From positions 1 to 12,006 of the forward strand of contig DAOUQK010000071.1 in assembly GCA_030625695.1 (NCBI GenBank): 12,006 nt of DNA, written 5' to 3'. The notes under the pieces were generated by a model. That model was not told the DNA's origin and did no database searches. It was given only the letters and a program-made list of their open reading frames with translations. A program made the translations under genes and the position numbers. Shown here in pieces: positions 1 through 8,195 of this stretch. Source of the stretch: Paracoccaceae bacterium. Lineage in GTDB: Bacteria > Pseudomonadota > Alphaproteobacteria > Rhodobacterales > Rhodobacteraceae. Numbering within the stretch: position 1 is the stretch's first letter; each line of letters begins with the position of its first letter.

Positions 1-1077
1 CTGAATGCGGCCGAAGCGTTGAACAGATCGCTGCGCGAGCGGGAACTGGCGCTGCAAATCGCGTTGGACGGCGCTGTTTGCCGGGCTGACGGGGTGCTTG
101 TGCTGCCAGGAGGCCGCACACCCGATGGGCAATTGCTGCCCGCGTTGGAGGGCACGCCGTTGACGCCGGGAGAGGCCCCGACCACGCCGGGAGGAGCGCC
201 GTCAGTATCGGGAGAGGAACCGACCGACAGGACCGAGGTCGCTCCAGATGCATTACTGCCGCCGGCCCCTGAAAGGGTGCAGGTCGGCGGCGACTCAACG
301 CTGTTGGATGTGATCGAGGCGCGCACTGTTCTGATTTTGGCGACGGGTCCAAGTGGTGGCGCGACCGGGTCAGGTTTTTCGGTGGCACCTGGATTGATTG
401 TCACCAACTTTCACGTGGTCGAAGGGGCCGAGCAAATCTGGGTGGCCGGTGCCGGGTTGGCCCGGCCCGAGGCGGCCGTGGTGGTGAAATCGCTGGGTCC
501 GCTTGAGCAGGCAGGCGGCGATTTTGCTTTGCTACAGATAAACACCGCAAACCTGCCGACCTATTTGGTACATCTGCCCGCGGGGTCGCTGAAGCTGACA
601 AATGTGATTGCCGCGGGCTTTCCCGGCGATGTTCTGGCCGTGGACGAGAATTTTGAAGCTCTGACCACGGGAAATGTCAGCGCGATGCCGGATTTGACGG
701 TGACCGATGGCACTATCAATACCGAACAGAATATGGGCCCCACGACCCATGTTCTGATGCATTCGGCGCCTTTATCCGGCGGTAATTCGGGGGGGCCGTT
801 GGTGGATATGTGTGGCCGCCTGCTTGGGGTGAATACATTTGTGCGCCAGGGACCGATGCAGAACCGGGGTTTTGCCCAGAGTGCCGCCGACTTGTTGGCT
901 TTTCTTGCCGGAACCGAGGCCGCAGGGGTGGCGCAGACGGCTGAGCCCTGCGCGCCGGTTGTTGTGCGTCCACAGGTCGTGGACGCCCCACCGGCACCTG
1001 AAGACGCTGAAGCTGTCCTCGGGACACCCCCCGAGGCGGCCCCCAAGCCCGCACCTGCACAACCGGCAGGGGATTGA
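1..1077 (+). CDS. Trypsin-like serine protease (S1 fold), 5' end outside window
   Basis: The frame is open back to base 1, so 358 residues are visible and the true start lies upstream; a TTG at 19 is the first possible start codon but probably not the real one. Numbering from base 1, a charged helical stretch (1-25) is followed by a Pro/Gly-rich linker (about 51-85) with repeated TPGEAP/TPGGAP-like units. The protease domain covers about 104-304 with an intact triad: His138 in TNFHVV, Asp174 in GDFALLQ and Ser263 in GGNSGGPLV. An Ala/Pro-rich tail (305-358) ends the protein and no PDZ domain follows, unlike DegP/HtrA. The first helix resembles the segment just after the membrane span of the next gene, so I infer an N-terminal membrane anchor upstream of the window and a periplasmic protease. 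It probably cleaves an envelope substrate or partner in this operon; the substrate is unknown. The next gene starts 8 bases after the stop. Confidence 0.88.
   Translation: MNAAEALNRSLRERELALQIALDGAVCRADGVLVLPGGRTPDGQLLPALEGTPLTPGEAPTTPGGAPSVSGEEPTDRTEVAPDALLPPAPERVQVGGDSTLLDVIEARTVLILATGPSGGATGSGFSVAPGLIVTNFHVVEGAEQIWVAGAGLARPEAAVVVKSLGPLEQAGGDFALLQINTANLPTYLVHLPAGSLKLTNVIAAGFPGDVLAVDENFEALTTGNVSAMPDLTVTDGTINTEQNMGPTTHVLMHSAPLSGGNSGGPLVDMCGRLLGVNTFVRQGPMQNRGFAQSAADLLAFLAGTEAAGVAQTAEPCAPVVVRPQVVDAPPAPEDAEAVLGTPPEAAPKPAPAQPAGD
1068..1073 (+). promoter_or_regulatory. Ribosome binding site for the SrfA-like gene
   Basis: AGGGGA lies inside the last codons of the protease gene, 12 bases before the ATG at 1086 and 9 before an in-frame TTG at 1083. 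The spacing is long for the ATG, so TTG 1083 is a possible alternative start. The TTG at 1074 directly abuts this site and cannot use it. Confidence 0.5.
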
Positions 1078-1085
1078 ACTTATTG

Positions 1086-2387
1086 ATGTCTGATACGCTG
1101 CTCACCACCACGTCGACCGAAAACCTGCAACCGCTGGGCAGTGCAGCTCAGCGGTCTTACGAGCTGATAAGCGGTACTTTGCAGGACCACTTTGGGTCGA
1201 AACACGCGGGTCTGATCGGTGAACCGGTGGCCAATGAGGCCGGAAACCGGATCGACTGGTATGCGGCGGTTGATGGCGAAGCCAAACCGCTGCCGGACTT
1301 GCCCGAGGCGGATCAGATCGCCTTGCGGGCGGTTTTGACTTCGATGCTTGCCGACATTGGTACGCTCGCGGACACCTTGGCGGAAAGCGACACAGCCGAA
1401 GATCAGCGCCTCTCAGAAGCGTTGAAGAACGCAATCCAAGTGCCTGACGATGATATGATTTACGGCCTCAGAAACGGGCAGGGCGACGACGATGGCGCCT
1501 GGTCTCCGGTATTGGTTCACTGGGCCTGGGTCAGCAATGAACAAGCCACTGTCCGGGGGGTCCTGAGTGGGGCATCGCCGCACGGTAAACCGACGCCACC
1601 GCCACCGGTCGTGCCACCGGTGGTTCCGGTCCATGTCGGCCCCGAGGTCAGACGATGGTCTGCCCTTTGGTGGTGGTTGATCCTGTTGGGCTGGTTGTTG
1701 CTGGCGATTTTGCTGGGCGCAATCCTTTATCTGGTGGTTGCGCCTTGCGGGGTCAACCGGTTTGGTCTGGTGTATTGCCCGGCGGACCCGCCGCCGGTCG
1801 CGCGGGGTGAATTCGAAGAAAACCCGGTGCTTGGCAATCAGGTGGCCCGCCTTCAGCGCGAATTGGCGCTATTGGACCGGTCCTGCCAGCCAACCGTGCC
1901 GATTATCCCGCCTGAACCAATTGTTCCCGACCTGCCACCGCCACCACCGTCGCCGGTCGAAGATGCCGGTCTTGATGATAACCAGAACGATTTGGTCGAC
2001 AGGATTACCCAACGCGGGGCGACCGTTGGCGCGTTGAATTTTGTGCTGGAATGGCACGGGTCGGATGATCTGGACCTGTATGTGACCTGCCCGTCGGGGC
2101 AGACGATCAGTTACCGGGCCAGATCAACCTGCGGCGGCAAGCTTGATCTTGATGCCAATGCCGGGCGCTCCTCGATCGTTCCGGACCCGGCGGAAAATAT
2201 CGTGTTTGAGAATCCGGCGATAGGCCTCTACAAGGTAAAGGTGCATTTGTACAAAGACCGGACGTCCGGGGGGACCAAGGCGTTCAGGTTGCATGTGTTG
2301 CGACGGGATGGGACATCGCAAAGTTATAATGGCCTGATCCCGGCAGGCACCCGCAAGTGGACCACAACCATTAGTATTTCAAGGTAG
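1086..2387 (+). CDS. Bitopic membrane protein, SrfA-like N-terminus with periplasmic YfaP/DUF2135-like domain
   Basis: Predicted 433 residues from ATG 1086. The N-terminal part (1-165) is soluble and contains IDWY at 56-59 and SPVLVHW at 140-146, which together with the position directly before SrfB recalls SrfA-family proteins. This link is from memory and moderate. A Pro/Val linker (about 168-185) leads to Arg-Arg and then one Trp/Leu-rich membrane span (about 194-218), implying an N-in orientation. After it come a Cys-flanked loop (CGVNRFGLVYC), a helix ending at Cys267, a second Pro-rich linker (about 269-292) and a beta-rich domain (about 305-433). That domain contains W323, DDLDLYV at 327-333, a GG-LDLDAN segment and IGLYKVKVHLY, the pattern of the YfaP/DUF2135 beta-sandwich. 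I infer a connector that couples the cytosolic SrfB/SrfC proteins to a periplasmic ligand or partner. The stop is 5 bases before srfB. Confidence 0.8.
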   Translation: MSDTLLTTTSTENLQPLGSAAQRSYELISGTLQDHFGSKHAGLIGEPVANEAGNRIDWYAAVDGEAKPLPDLPEADQIALRAVLTSMLADIGTLADTLAESDTAEDQRLSEALKNAIQVPDDDMIYGLRNGQGDDDGAWSPVLVHWAWVSNEQATVRGVLSGASPHGKPTPPPPVVPPVVPVHVGPEVRRWSALWWWLILLGWLLLAILLGAILYLVVAPCGVNRFGLVYCPADPPPVARGEFEENPVLGNQVARLQRELALLDRSCQPTVPIIPPEPIVPDLPPPPPSPVEDAGLDDNQNDLVDRITQRGATVGALNFVLEWHGSDDLDLYVTCPSGQTISYRARSTCGGKLDLDANAGRSSIVPDPAENIVFENPAIGLYKVKVHLYKDRTSGGTKAFRLHVLRRDGTSQSYNGLIPAGTRKWTTTISISR

Positions 2388-2392
2388 GCATA

Positions 2393-5300
2393 ATGCAGCA
2401 CCATTCCCATCTGGCAGAGCTGACCGATTGGCGCGATGAGATCACGCTGGTGCCGTATTCCGGCACCCAAATGCTTGATTTCGGCTTTCAGTTGGATGCG
2501 CTGGAACTTAAAAACGCCCGCTTTATCGAACGTCCCAAGACGGACGGCGAAGATGGCCGTGAAGAATGGATGTTGCTGCCTCTGACCGGCCACGCCGAGA
2601 CCGACGAAGAGATCGAGGCAAATGGCAGCCCCGAGGATGACGCCTATTCGGTGCGTCCTGTGGCGGCGTTAGAGCCGTTTTTGAACAAATGGGTGCCGGT
2701 GCCGGTGCTGCGGGTGCGCAATGATCGTGGTTCGGCCGGCGAAGAGCGGTTTGATCCCGGCCCGTCGGCCTGGGCACGATTACGGGTGGTGGAACTGGAC
2801 ACGCCCGACCCGGCGACCGGGCACACGCACCGGGTGCAGCTGGCGCTGGATACCATGTTGATGCAGGCGGGGCAGGGCGCGCAATACCTGGCACCTGGCC
2901 CGACGGATTCGGAAAAAACCCGTGATTTCAGGTTTGTATCCGATCCTGCGGCGATGGATTGGTTCCTGCGCCGCCCCGAACCGGACAGCGATGGCGATAT
3001 GCTGGACCTGCAAAAATGGGTCTCGGACTGGCTGGAAGAATTGTTCATGGCGCATAAGCGCGCTGAACGCCCAGGCCGCGCCATTACCCGCGATGCCTTG
3101 GCACATAAATTTGAACATTGGGCGCGCTATCTGGCCTGTTTGCGGCTGATTGATCATGCCGTCAATATTCCGAAAATCCGTCTGGCCAATACAGTCGGCG
3201 GCCGCGAGGCGGTGACCCCGGTTGAGGTTGATCTGGTGCTGGATGTGGGTAATTCGCGCACCTGTGGCATTCTGATCGAACGCTTTCCCGGCGAAACCCG
3301 GCTTGATCTGGCACGGTCCTTTCCTTTGGAAATACGCGATCTGTCACGACCTGAATTTCACTATTCCGGGTTGTTCGAATCCCGGGTCGAGTTTTCCGAG
3401 CACCGGATGGGCGACGAACGCTTTGCCTCGCGTTCGGGGCGGCGTAACGGGTTTTTGTGGCCCAGTTTTGTGCGCATTGGCCCCGAGGCGCTGCGACTGG
3501 TGGCAGGCGAAGAAGGCACCGAAACCGCGTCCGGCCTGTCCAGCCCCAAACGCTATCTGTGGGATAACACGCCGGTGCAACAGGACTGGCGGTTTCACCA
3601 CCACGCTGACCCGGCCAACCTGCCCAAATCGTTGCGCGCCGCAATGCGCCACATGAACGAAGCGGGCGAGGTTCTGGAACAGGTTAAGGCGGACGAGGCC
3701 GCGCGCCTGCGACCGCGCAGCAAAACCCCGATGAGTCCGGCGATCCGGCCAAGGTTTGCGCGTTCGTCCCTGTTCGGCTTTATGCTGGCGGAAATCATAT
3801 CGCATGCGTTGAATCAGGTGAATGCGCCTGCGTCCCGCGCGCGCCGTCCGCAGTCGGAATTGCCGCGTCGGCTGGGGCGGATAATTCTGACCCTGCCAAC
3901 CGCAATTACAGCGCAGGAACAAGCAATTGTAAGGTCTAATGCACGTGGTGCATTAACATTGGTCTGGGCGATGCTGGGGCTAAAGGACGGCGGCGGCGCG
4001 CTGGCGCAGATGCCCGAACTGATCGTTGACTGGGACGAGGCAAGCTGTACCCAGCTGGTTTATCTGTATTCCGAGCTGACGCAAAAGTTTGACGGGCGGA
4101 TTGATCATTTCCTGAAAATGAAGGGCCAAGAGCGGTCAAGGGAAGGCGCGGAACCGACCCCGTCTCTACGGCTGGCCTGCATCGACATTGGCGGTGGCAC
4201 CACCGACCTGATGATCACCACCTTTTGGGGCGAGGCGGGGCGTGTGTTGCATCCGATCCAGACCTTTCGCGAAGGGTTCCGCGTGGCCGGGGACGAGTTG
4301 CTGCAACGGGTGATTGCCGCCGTGGTCCTGCCCGGATTGCAAGGCGCGATCGAGGCCGCAGGCGGGCAGTTTGTCGCCGAAAAGCTGCGGGAACTCTTCA
4401 GCGGTGACACCGGCGGGATGGATCAACAGATGGTGCAAAAGCGCCGTCAGTTTGCCTTGCGGGTGCTGATGCCGCTGGCAGTGGCGGTGCTGGGGCGCTG
4501 TGAAAGTGCCGATCAGGCGGCTTTGATTGAGTTGGCGATTGGCGATATCCTTGACCTTAATCCAGTGGATGACGCCAAAGGGGAAAAGCCTGTTCCAAAG
4601 GCGCTTGTGGCCTATATCGAAGATGCGGCGCGCGATCTTGGGGCGGATTTCAACCTGTCGGATGTGACCCTTAGTTGTTCACGCGAAGATGTCGATGCCA
4701 TCGCGCGCGAGGTGTTTCAAAAGGCGTTCAGCAATCTGGCCGAGGTGATTGACCACTTTGGTTGTGACGTGGTTTTGCTGACCGGTCGGCCGTCGCGCCT
4801 GCCGGCGGTGCGGGCGATTTTGCAGGAAATGATGGTGGTATCGCCGCACCGTTTGATCTCGATGCATGCCTATAAAACCGGGCGCTGGTATCCGTTCCGC
4901 GATCCGGTGACCCAGCGCATAGGTGACCCGAAATCGACCGTTGCGGTGGGCGGTATGCTGATCGCCCTGTCGGAAAGCCGGATACCCAATTTCAAGGTGA
5001 TGACCGGCGCGTTCCGAATGAAATCCACCGCGCGCTTTATTGGTGAGATGGACAGTTCTGGCCAGATCATGGAGTCGCGGGTGTTGTTTGGCGATGTCGA
5101 TCTGGACGCAAAGGCCACCGCCGATTCTGAGGCGTCTTTGACCATGTACACGCCATTGCATCTGGGTTCACGGCAGCTGCCGCTGGAACGCTGGACCACC
5201 ACGCCGCTTTACCGGTTGGATTTTGCCACCCAGTCGGCGCAGTCGCGCGCGCCGTTGACGGTGACGTTTGAGCGGGCAGAATCTGACGAAGACCCGGATC

Positions 5301-5473
5301 AGGAAACATCGGATTCCGTGCTGCGCCGCGAGGCCATGCGCGAGGCGTTTTCGATCACCGAGGTTGAGGATAACGAAGCCACTGCAATGAAAAAAACCGA
5401 GGTGAGCTTGCGCTTGCACACCCTTGGTTTTGAAGATGAATACTGGATCGACACCGGTCTGTTCAGGCTGTGA
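2393..5473 (+). CDS. srfB: SrfB-family actin/Hsp70-like ATPase
   Basis: 1026 residues, the usual size class of SrfB proteins (about 1,000). ATG 2393 is chosen because AAGG at 2381-2384 sits 8 bases upstream. Nucleotide-binding motifs of the actin/Hsp70/sugar kinase fold are visible: phosphate-1 DVGNSRT at 284-290, phosphate-2 DIGGGTTD at 598-605 and an adenosine motif TGRPSRLP starting at Thr797, followed by DPKSTVAVGGML. The segment GLSSPKRYLWDN after phosphate-1 is, from memory, typical of SrfB. The first 280 residues and the last 150 match no domain I recognise. No signal peptide or membrane span is seen, so it should be cytosolic. SrfB was named from an SsrB-regulated gene in Salmonella, but its biochemical role is not established. 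By fold I infer ATP-driven conformational change or polymerisation, working with the adjacent SrfC GTPase. The family call is firm; the mechanism is inference. Confidence 0.92.
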   Translation: MQHHSHLAELTDWRDEITLVPYSGTQMLDFGFQLDALELKNARFIERPKTDGEDGREEWMLLPLTGHAETDEEIEANGSPEDDAYSVRPVAALEPFLNKWVPVPVLRVRNDRGSAGEERFDPGPSAWARLRVVELDTPDPATGHTHRVQLALDTMLMQAGQGAQYLAPGPTDSEKTRDFRFVSDPAAMDWFLRRPEPDSDGDMLDLQKWVSDWLEELFMAHKRAERPGRAITRDALAHKFEHWARYLACLRLIDHAVNIPKIRLANTVGGREAVTPVEVDLVLDVGNSRTCGILIERFPGETRLDLARSFPLEIRDLSRPEFHYSGLFESRVEFSEHRMGDERFASRSGRRNGFLWPSFVRIGPEALRLVAGEEGTETASGLSSPKRYLWDNTPVQQDWRFHHHADPANLPKSLRAAMRHMNEAGEVLEQVKADEAARLRPRSKTPMSPAIRPRFARSSLFGFMLAEIISHALNQVNAPASRARRPQSELPRRLGRIILTLPTAITAQEQAIVRSNARGALTLVWAMLGLKDGGGALAQMPELIVDWDEASCTQLVYLYSELTQKFDGRIDHFLKMKGQERSREGAEPTPSLRLACIDIGGGTTDLMITTFWGEAGRVLHPIQTFREGFRVAGDELLQRVIAAVVLPGLQGAIEAAGGQFVAEKLRELFSGDTGGMDQQMVQKRRQFALRVLMPLAVAVLGRCESADQAALIELAIGDILDLNPVDDAKGEKPVPKALVAYIEDAARDLGADFNLSDVTLSCSREDVDAIAREVFQKAFSNLAEVIDHFGCDVVLLTGRPSRLPAVRAILQEMMVVSPHRLISMHAYKTGRWYPFRDPVTQRIGDPKSTVAVGGMLIALSESRIPNFKVMTGAFRMKSTARFIGEMDSSGQIMESRVLFGDVDLDAKATADSEASLTMYTPLHLGSRQLPLERWTTTPLYRLDFATQSAQSRAPLTVTFERAESDEDPDQETSDSVLRREAMREAFSITEVEDNEATAMKKTEVSLRLHTLGFEDEYWIDTGLFRL

Positions 5474-5474
5474 T

Positions 5475-5480
5475 AGGGGG
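5475..5480 (+). promoter_or_regulatory. Ribosome binding site for srfC
   Basis: AGGGGG starts two bases after the srfB TGA and ends 6 bases before ATG 5487. This is good spacing and fixes the srfC start. Confidence 0.7.
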
Positions 5481-5486
5481 TAGGAC

Positions 5487-8195
5487 ATGAGCAATCAGCA
5501 ACAGGACCAACTGGCGCAAAGCTGCACTGATGTGGCCGATCTTTCAGGCCGAGCGCAAGCTTGGGTCGAAGACCTTGAGAACGCTGATCTGGTCGGGGCA
5601 GAAGCGCGCTCATTAGTGCAGATGATGCGCCGTGCCGGACGGCGGGCGCGGCGTTTGGCGCGTGCCGCACGCACCCGGATGTCGGTATCGGTTTTTGGTC
5701 CGTCGCAGGCCGGTAAATCGTTCCTTGTGTCGGTGTTGGCGCGCCCTGCTGACGGACCTTTGGTGGTCAATTTCGACGCGCCTGACCATGCCACCGGTGG
5801 CGCGCTGGATTATATCCGCGAAGTGAACCCCGAAGGCGAAGGCGAAAGCACCGGTCTTGTGACCCGCTTTACCATCGAACGCCCGCAGACCCCGCCGGGG
5901 TTTCCGATCAAGCTGACGTTGCTAAGCGAGGCGGACATCATCCGCACCATCGTCAATTCGTTTTTCATGGACGGTGACCGGTCCGAACCTGCCCCTGAGG
6001 CGGCGGAGATTGCCGCCCATCTCGACGCCTTCAAATCCCGTGCTGCTGGCACCCAGCCGGGCATGGACACCGACGAAGTCTACGAGATTGGCGAATATAT
6101 CGAGGCCAGCTTTGGCCGCGAGGCTTATGCCGTGGCCCTGCGTCCGTTTTGGCAGAACGCCGCCGAGATTGCCCCGCGCCTGACTCCACCCGACCGTGCC
6201 GCGTTTTTCGCCTTGCTTTGGGGTAATCACGGCACGTTCAGCGATCTTTATACCCGCATGGCGCAGGCCCTTGGCCAGTTGGATTACGCGAGCGAAGTGT
6301 ATTCCGGGCTGGACGCGCTGATCCCACGCGAAACCTCGATCATCGACGTGAAAACCCTGAGTGGCACTGGCGGTGACACGCCCCTGACTCTGACCACGAT
6401 GGAGGGGCGGCAGGCGTCCCTGCCGCGTTCGGTGATTTGCGCCTTGGCGGCGGAATTGGTTCTGCCGATGCAAAGCCTGCCCAGCCAGATGTTCAACAAA
6501 ACCGACCTGTTGGATTTCCCCGGTGCGCGCAACCGGTTTGAACAGGATCTGGGCAAGGCGTTTGAAGATGCCGAAGCGATCCTGCCAGAGCTGCTTCTGC
6601 GCGGCAAGGTGGCCTATCTGTTTGATCGCTATGTGCAAAACCAGGAAATAACCTCGATGTTGCTGTGTGTACCCGACAGCAACATGGAAACCGTCGACCT
6701 GCCGGGGCTGGTGCAAAACTGGATTGCCACCACCCATGGCGCGACGGCGCAGGCGCGCGACGCCAGCGATTGTGTGCTGTTCATGGTGCTGACCAAGTTT
6801 GACAAACATCTGGGCGACAGCGCGGCCGAAGGCGGTGATGAAACGCGTTTCGAACGGCGTATGCAGGCGTCGTTGCTTGAGAAATTTGGCAAAGGCTCCG
6901 ATCCTTGGGTGACCCAGTGGAACAGCACCCGCGCGTTCAACAATTGTTTCTGGCTGCGCAACCCGAATTTCTATGTTGACGGGTTGATTGATTACGACAG
7001 TGACAAGAGGGAACGGGGCATTCGCCCGGAAAAAACCGCAAGAGTGGCCGAATTAAAGGCCGGCTGCCTTTTGGCCCCTTCGGTGCAACGCCACTTCGGT
7101 GATCCGCAGGCGGCGTGGGACGCCGCATTGGCGTTGAATGACGGTGGGGTGAGCTATTTGATGGCCGAGCTGGAAAAGGTTTGCAAACCTGACAGCAAGT
7201 TGCGCCAGATCACCACCCAGCTTGATCAGTTGTCGGGTGCCCTGCGCCGGGCGATTGCGCCTTATCACGTCTCGGACGACGTCGAGACGCGGATTACCGA
7301 GGCAGAAGAGGCCGTAACAGCGGTGATTGACGATATGGAAGAGGCCCTGCGTCGGCACCACTTTGGCGCGCTGATGGCCGCACTTATGGTTGATCAGGAC
7401 GAGATTGAAGGGCGTATTTCGCGGGTTCCAAGCTCGATTCGTATCACTTCGGCGGTGGCGTCTGCCAGTTCTGTTGCAAATACGGCGTCTGTTGCAAGGT
7501 CTGAGCCGGTGTCGAATGTCGGTGGGGTGCAGCGCCCCGGGCGACCCGGACGCCCCGGGCGACCCGGACGACCCGCGGGGGGGGCAGGGGCACAGGATGC
7601 CGCCGCTCAAACGTCCGAACCGGACGTGCGCACCATGACGTTAGAGCAGTTCCAGGCCGAAACTGCGTTGGAAATCTGGATCGACCGGCTTAAGGCGTTT
7701 CGTGACAATTCGGCGCAACGGGCGCGGTTTGGGGTTGGTGATACCACCGCATCCGATCTGGTGGCAGAACTGATCCATGCAGCACGCCGGACCGGGCTTG
7801 GCCCGCGCACGGCAGCCCAACTTGCGGCAGTGAATTTTGGGCTTACCGTGGAAAAACAGGCGCTTCCGGCGGCGATTCTGGGCGCGGAAAGCATCAACAG
7901 CTTTGTCGCCGATCTGGGCATGCGGGCGTTGCCGGAAAGTGAGCGACCACAGGTTGAGGCCGCGGATGGCACCACCAGGGCGATATTTGCGCCAAGGCGC
8001 GCCAGCAACACCATTGATGACCTGCCCACCCCCCCCCGTGCCATGGCCGAAGCGGCCTGGACCGATTGGGTGTTTGCCATCGACGCGATGTTTGCCGCCA
8101 ACGCCAAGGATGGCGAAGGCGGTGAGATCAATATCGACCAGAACCTGGCCCTTGGCCGGATATTAAGCGCCCTGCCGGGGGATCTGAGCGCATGA
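5487..8195 (+). CDS. srfC: SrfC-family P-loop GTPase (dynamin-like)
   Basis: 902 residues. A helical N-terminus (1-65) contains an Arg-dense stretch, nine Arg in residues 48-64, just before the P-loop GPSQAGKS (71-78). Other GTPase motifs are a switch-II type DFPG at 343-346, a second DLPG at 404-407, and a G4 specificity motif TKFD at 436-439. The P-loop context (VFGPSQAGKSFLVSVLA) is typical of the SrfC family as I remember it. The C-terminal half is largely helical, interrupted by a low-complexity linker with four RPG units plus RPA (683-697). No membrane span or signal peptide is seen, so the protein is cytosolic or peripherally membrane-bound. The large size, GTPase head and helical tail suggest a dynamin-like or large regulatory GTPase acting with SrfB. 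The gene starts 13 bases after srfB and overlaps the next gene by 4 bases (ATGA), so translation is probably coupled. G8 and C9 tracts inside the gene are slippage-prone. Confidence 0.9.
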   Translation: MSNQQQDQLAQSCTDVADLSGRAQAWVEDLENADLVGAEARSLVQMMRRAGRRARRLARAARTRMSVSVFGPSQAGKSFLVSVLARPADGPLVVNFDAPDHATGGALDYIREVNPEGEGESTGLVTRFTIERPQTPPGFPIKLTLLSEADIIRTIVNSFFMDGDRSEPAPEAAEIAAHLDAFKSRAAGTQPGMDTDEVYEIGEYIEASFGREAYAVALRPFWQNAAEIAPRLTPPDRAAFFALLWGNHGTFSDLYTRMAQALGQLDYASEVYSGLDALIPRETSIIDVKTLSGTGGDTPLTLTTMEGRQASLPRSVICALAAELVLPMQSLPSQMFNKTDLLDFPGARNRFEQDLGKAFEDAEAILPELLLRGKVAYLFDRYVQNQEITSMLLCVPDSNMETVDLPGLVQNWIATTHGATAQARDASDCVLFMVLTKFDKHLGDSAAEGGDETRFERRMQASLLEKFGKGSDPWVTQWNSTRAFNNCFWLRNPNFYVDGLIDYDSDKRERGIRPEKTARVAELKAGCLLAPSVQRHFGDPQAAWDAALALNDGGVSYLMAELEKVCKPDSKLRQITTQLDQLSGALRRAIAPYHVSDDVETRITEAEEAVTAVIDDMEEALRRHHFGALMAALMVDQDEIEGRISRVPSSIRITSAVASASSVANTASVARSEPVSNVGGVQRPGRPGRPGRPGRPAGGAGAQDAAAQTSEPDVRTMTLEQFQAETALEIWIDRLKAFRDNSAQRARFGVGDTTASDLVAELIHAARRTGLGPRTAAQLAAVNFGLTVEKQALPAAILGAESINSFVADLGMRALPESERPQVEAADGTTRAIFAPRRASNTIDDLPTPPRAMAEAAWTDWVFAIDAMFAANAKDGEGGEINIDQNLALGRILSALPGDLSA
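7533..7577 (+). repeat. 9-bp tandem repeat encoding (RPG)4-RPA in srfC
   Basis: Nine-base units alternate between cgccccggg and cgacccgga, giving two exact 18-base copies (7533-7550 and 7551-7568) followed by a degenerate unit cgacccgcg. It encodes Arg-Pro-Gly four times, then Arg-Pro-Ala. Unit number could vary between strains without breaking the frame. The region probably forms a flexible, positively charged linker. Confidence 0.9.
7577..7584 (+). repeat. G8 homopolymer tract in srfC
   Basis: Eight consecutive G follow the Arg-Pro-Gly repeat directly. Loss of one G would shift the reading frame to a TGA at 7636-7638 and leave a product of about 717 residues lacking the C-terminal helical region. 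It may be a phase-variable site, simple high-G+C coincidence or a sequencing weak point. Confidence 0.85.
8029..8037 (+). repeat. C9 homopolymer tract in srfC
   Basis: Nine consecutive C encode the Pro-Pro of LPTPPRAM near the C-terminus of SrfC. It is the longest mononucleotide run I noticed in the window. Slippage here would alter only the last 50 or so residues. Confidence 0.85.

Noticed and set aside
561..1046. 161-codon open frame on the minus strand inside the protease gene
   Set aside because: Low-complexity Ala/Thr/Pro composition opposite the protease catalytic region; no independent support.
1074..1076. TTG start for the SrfA-like gene
   Set aside because: It directly abuts the ribosome binding site, leaving no spacing; ATG 1086 (or TTG 1083) is more workable.
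1614..1623. Perfect 10-base palindrome CCACCGGTGG
   Set aside because: It encodes part of the Pro/Val linker and is expected from Pro codons in high G+C DNA; no promoter or operator context.
5390..5396. A7 run near the end of srfB
   Set aside because: Short and encoding Lys-Lys; too weak alone to claim programmed slippage.
5922..6809. 295-codon open frame on the minus strand inside srfC
   Set aside because: It lies fully antisense to a well-supported gene. Its translation is rich in His, Gln and Arg without domain pattern, as expected from high G+C shadow frames.
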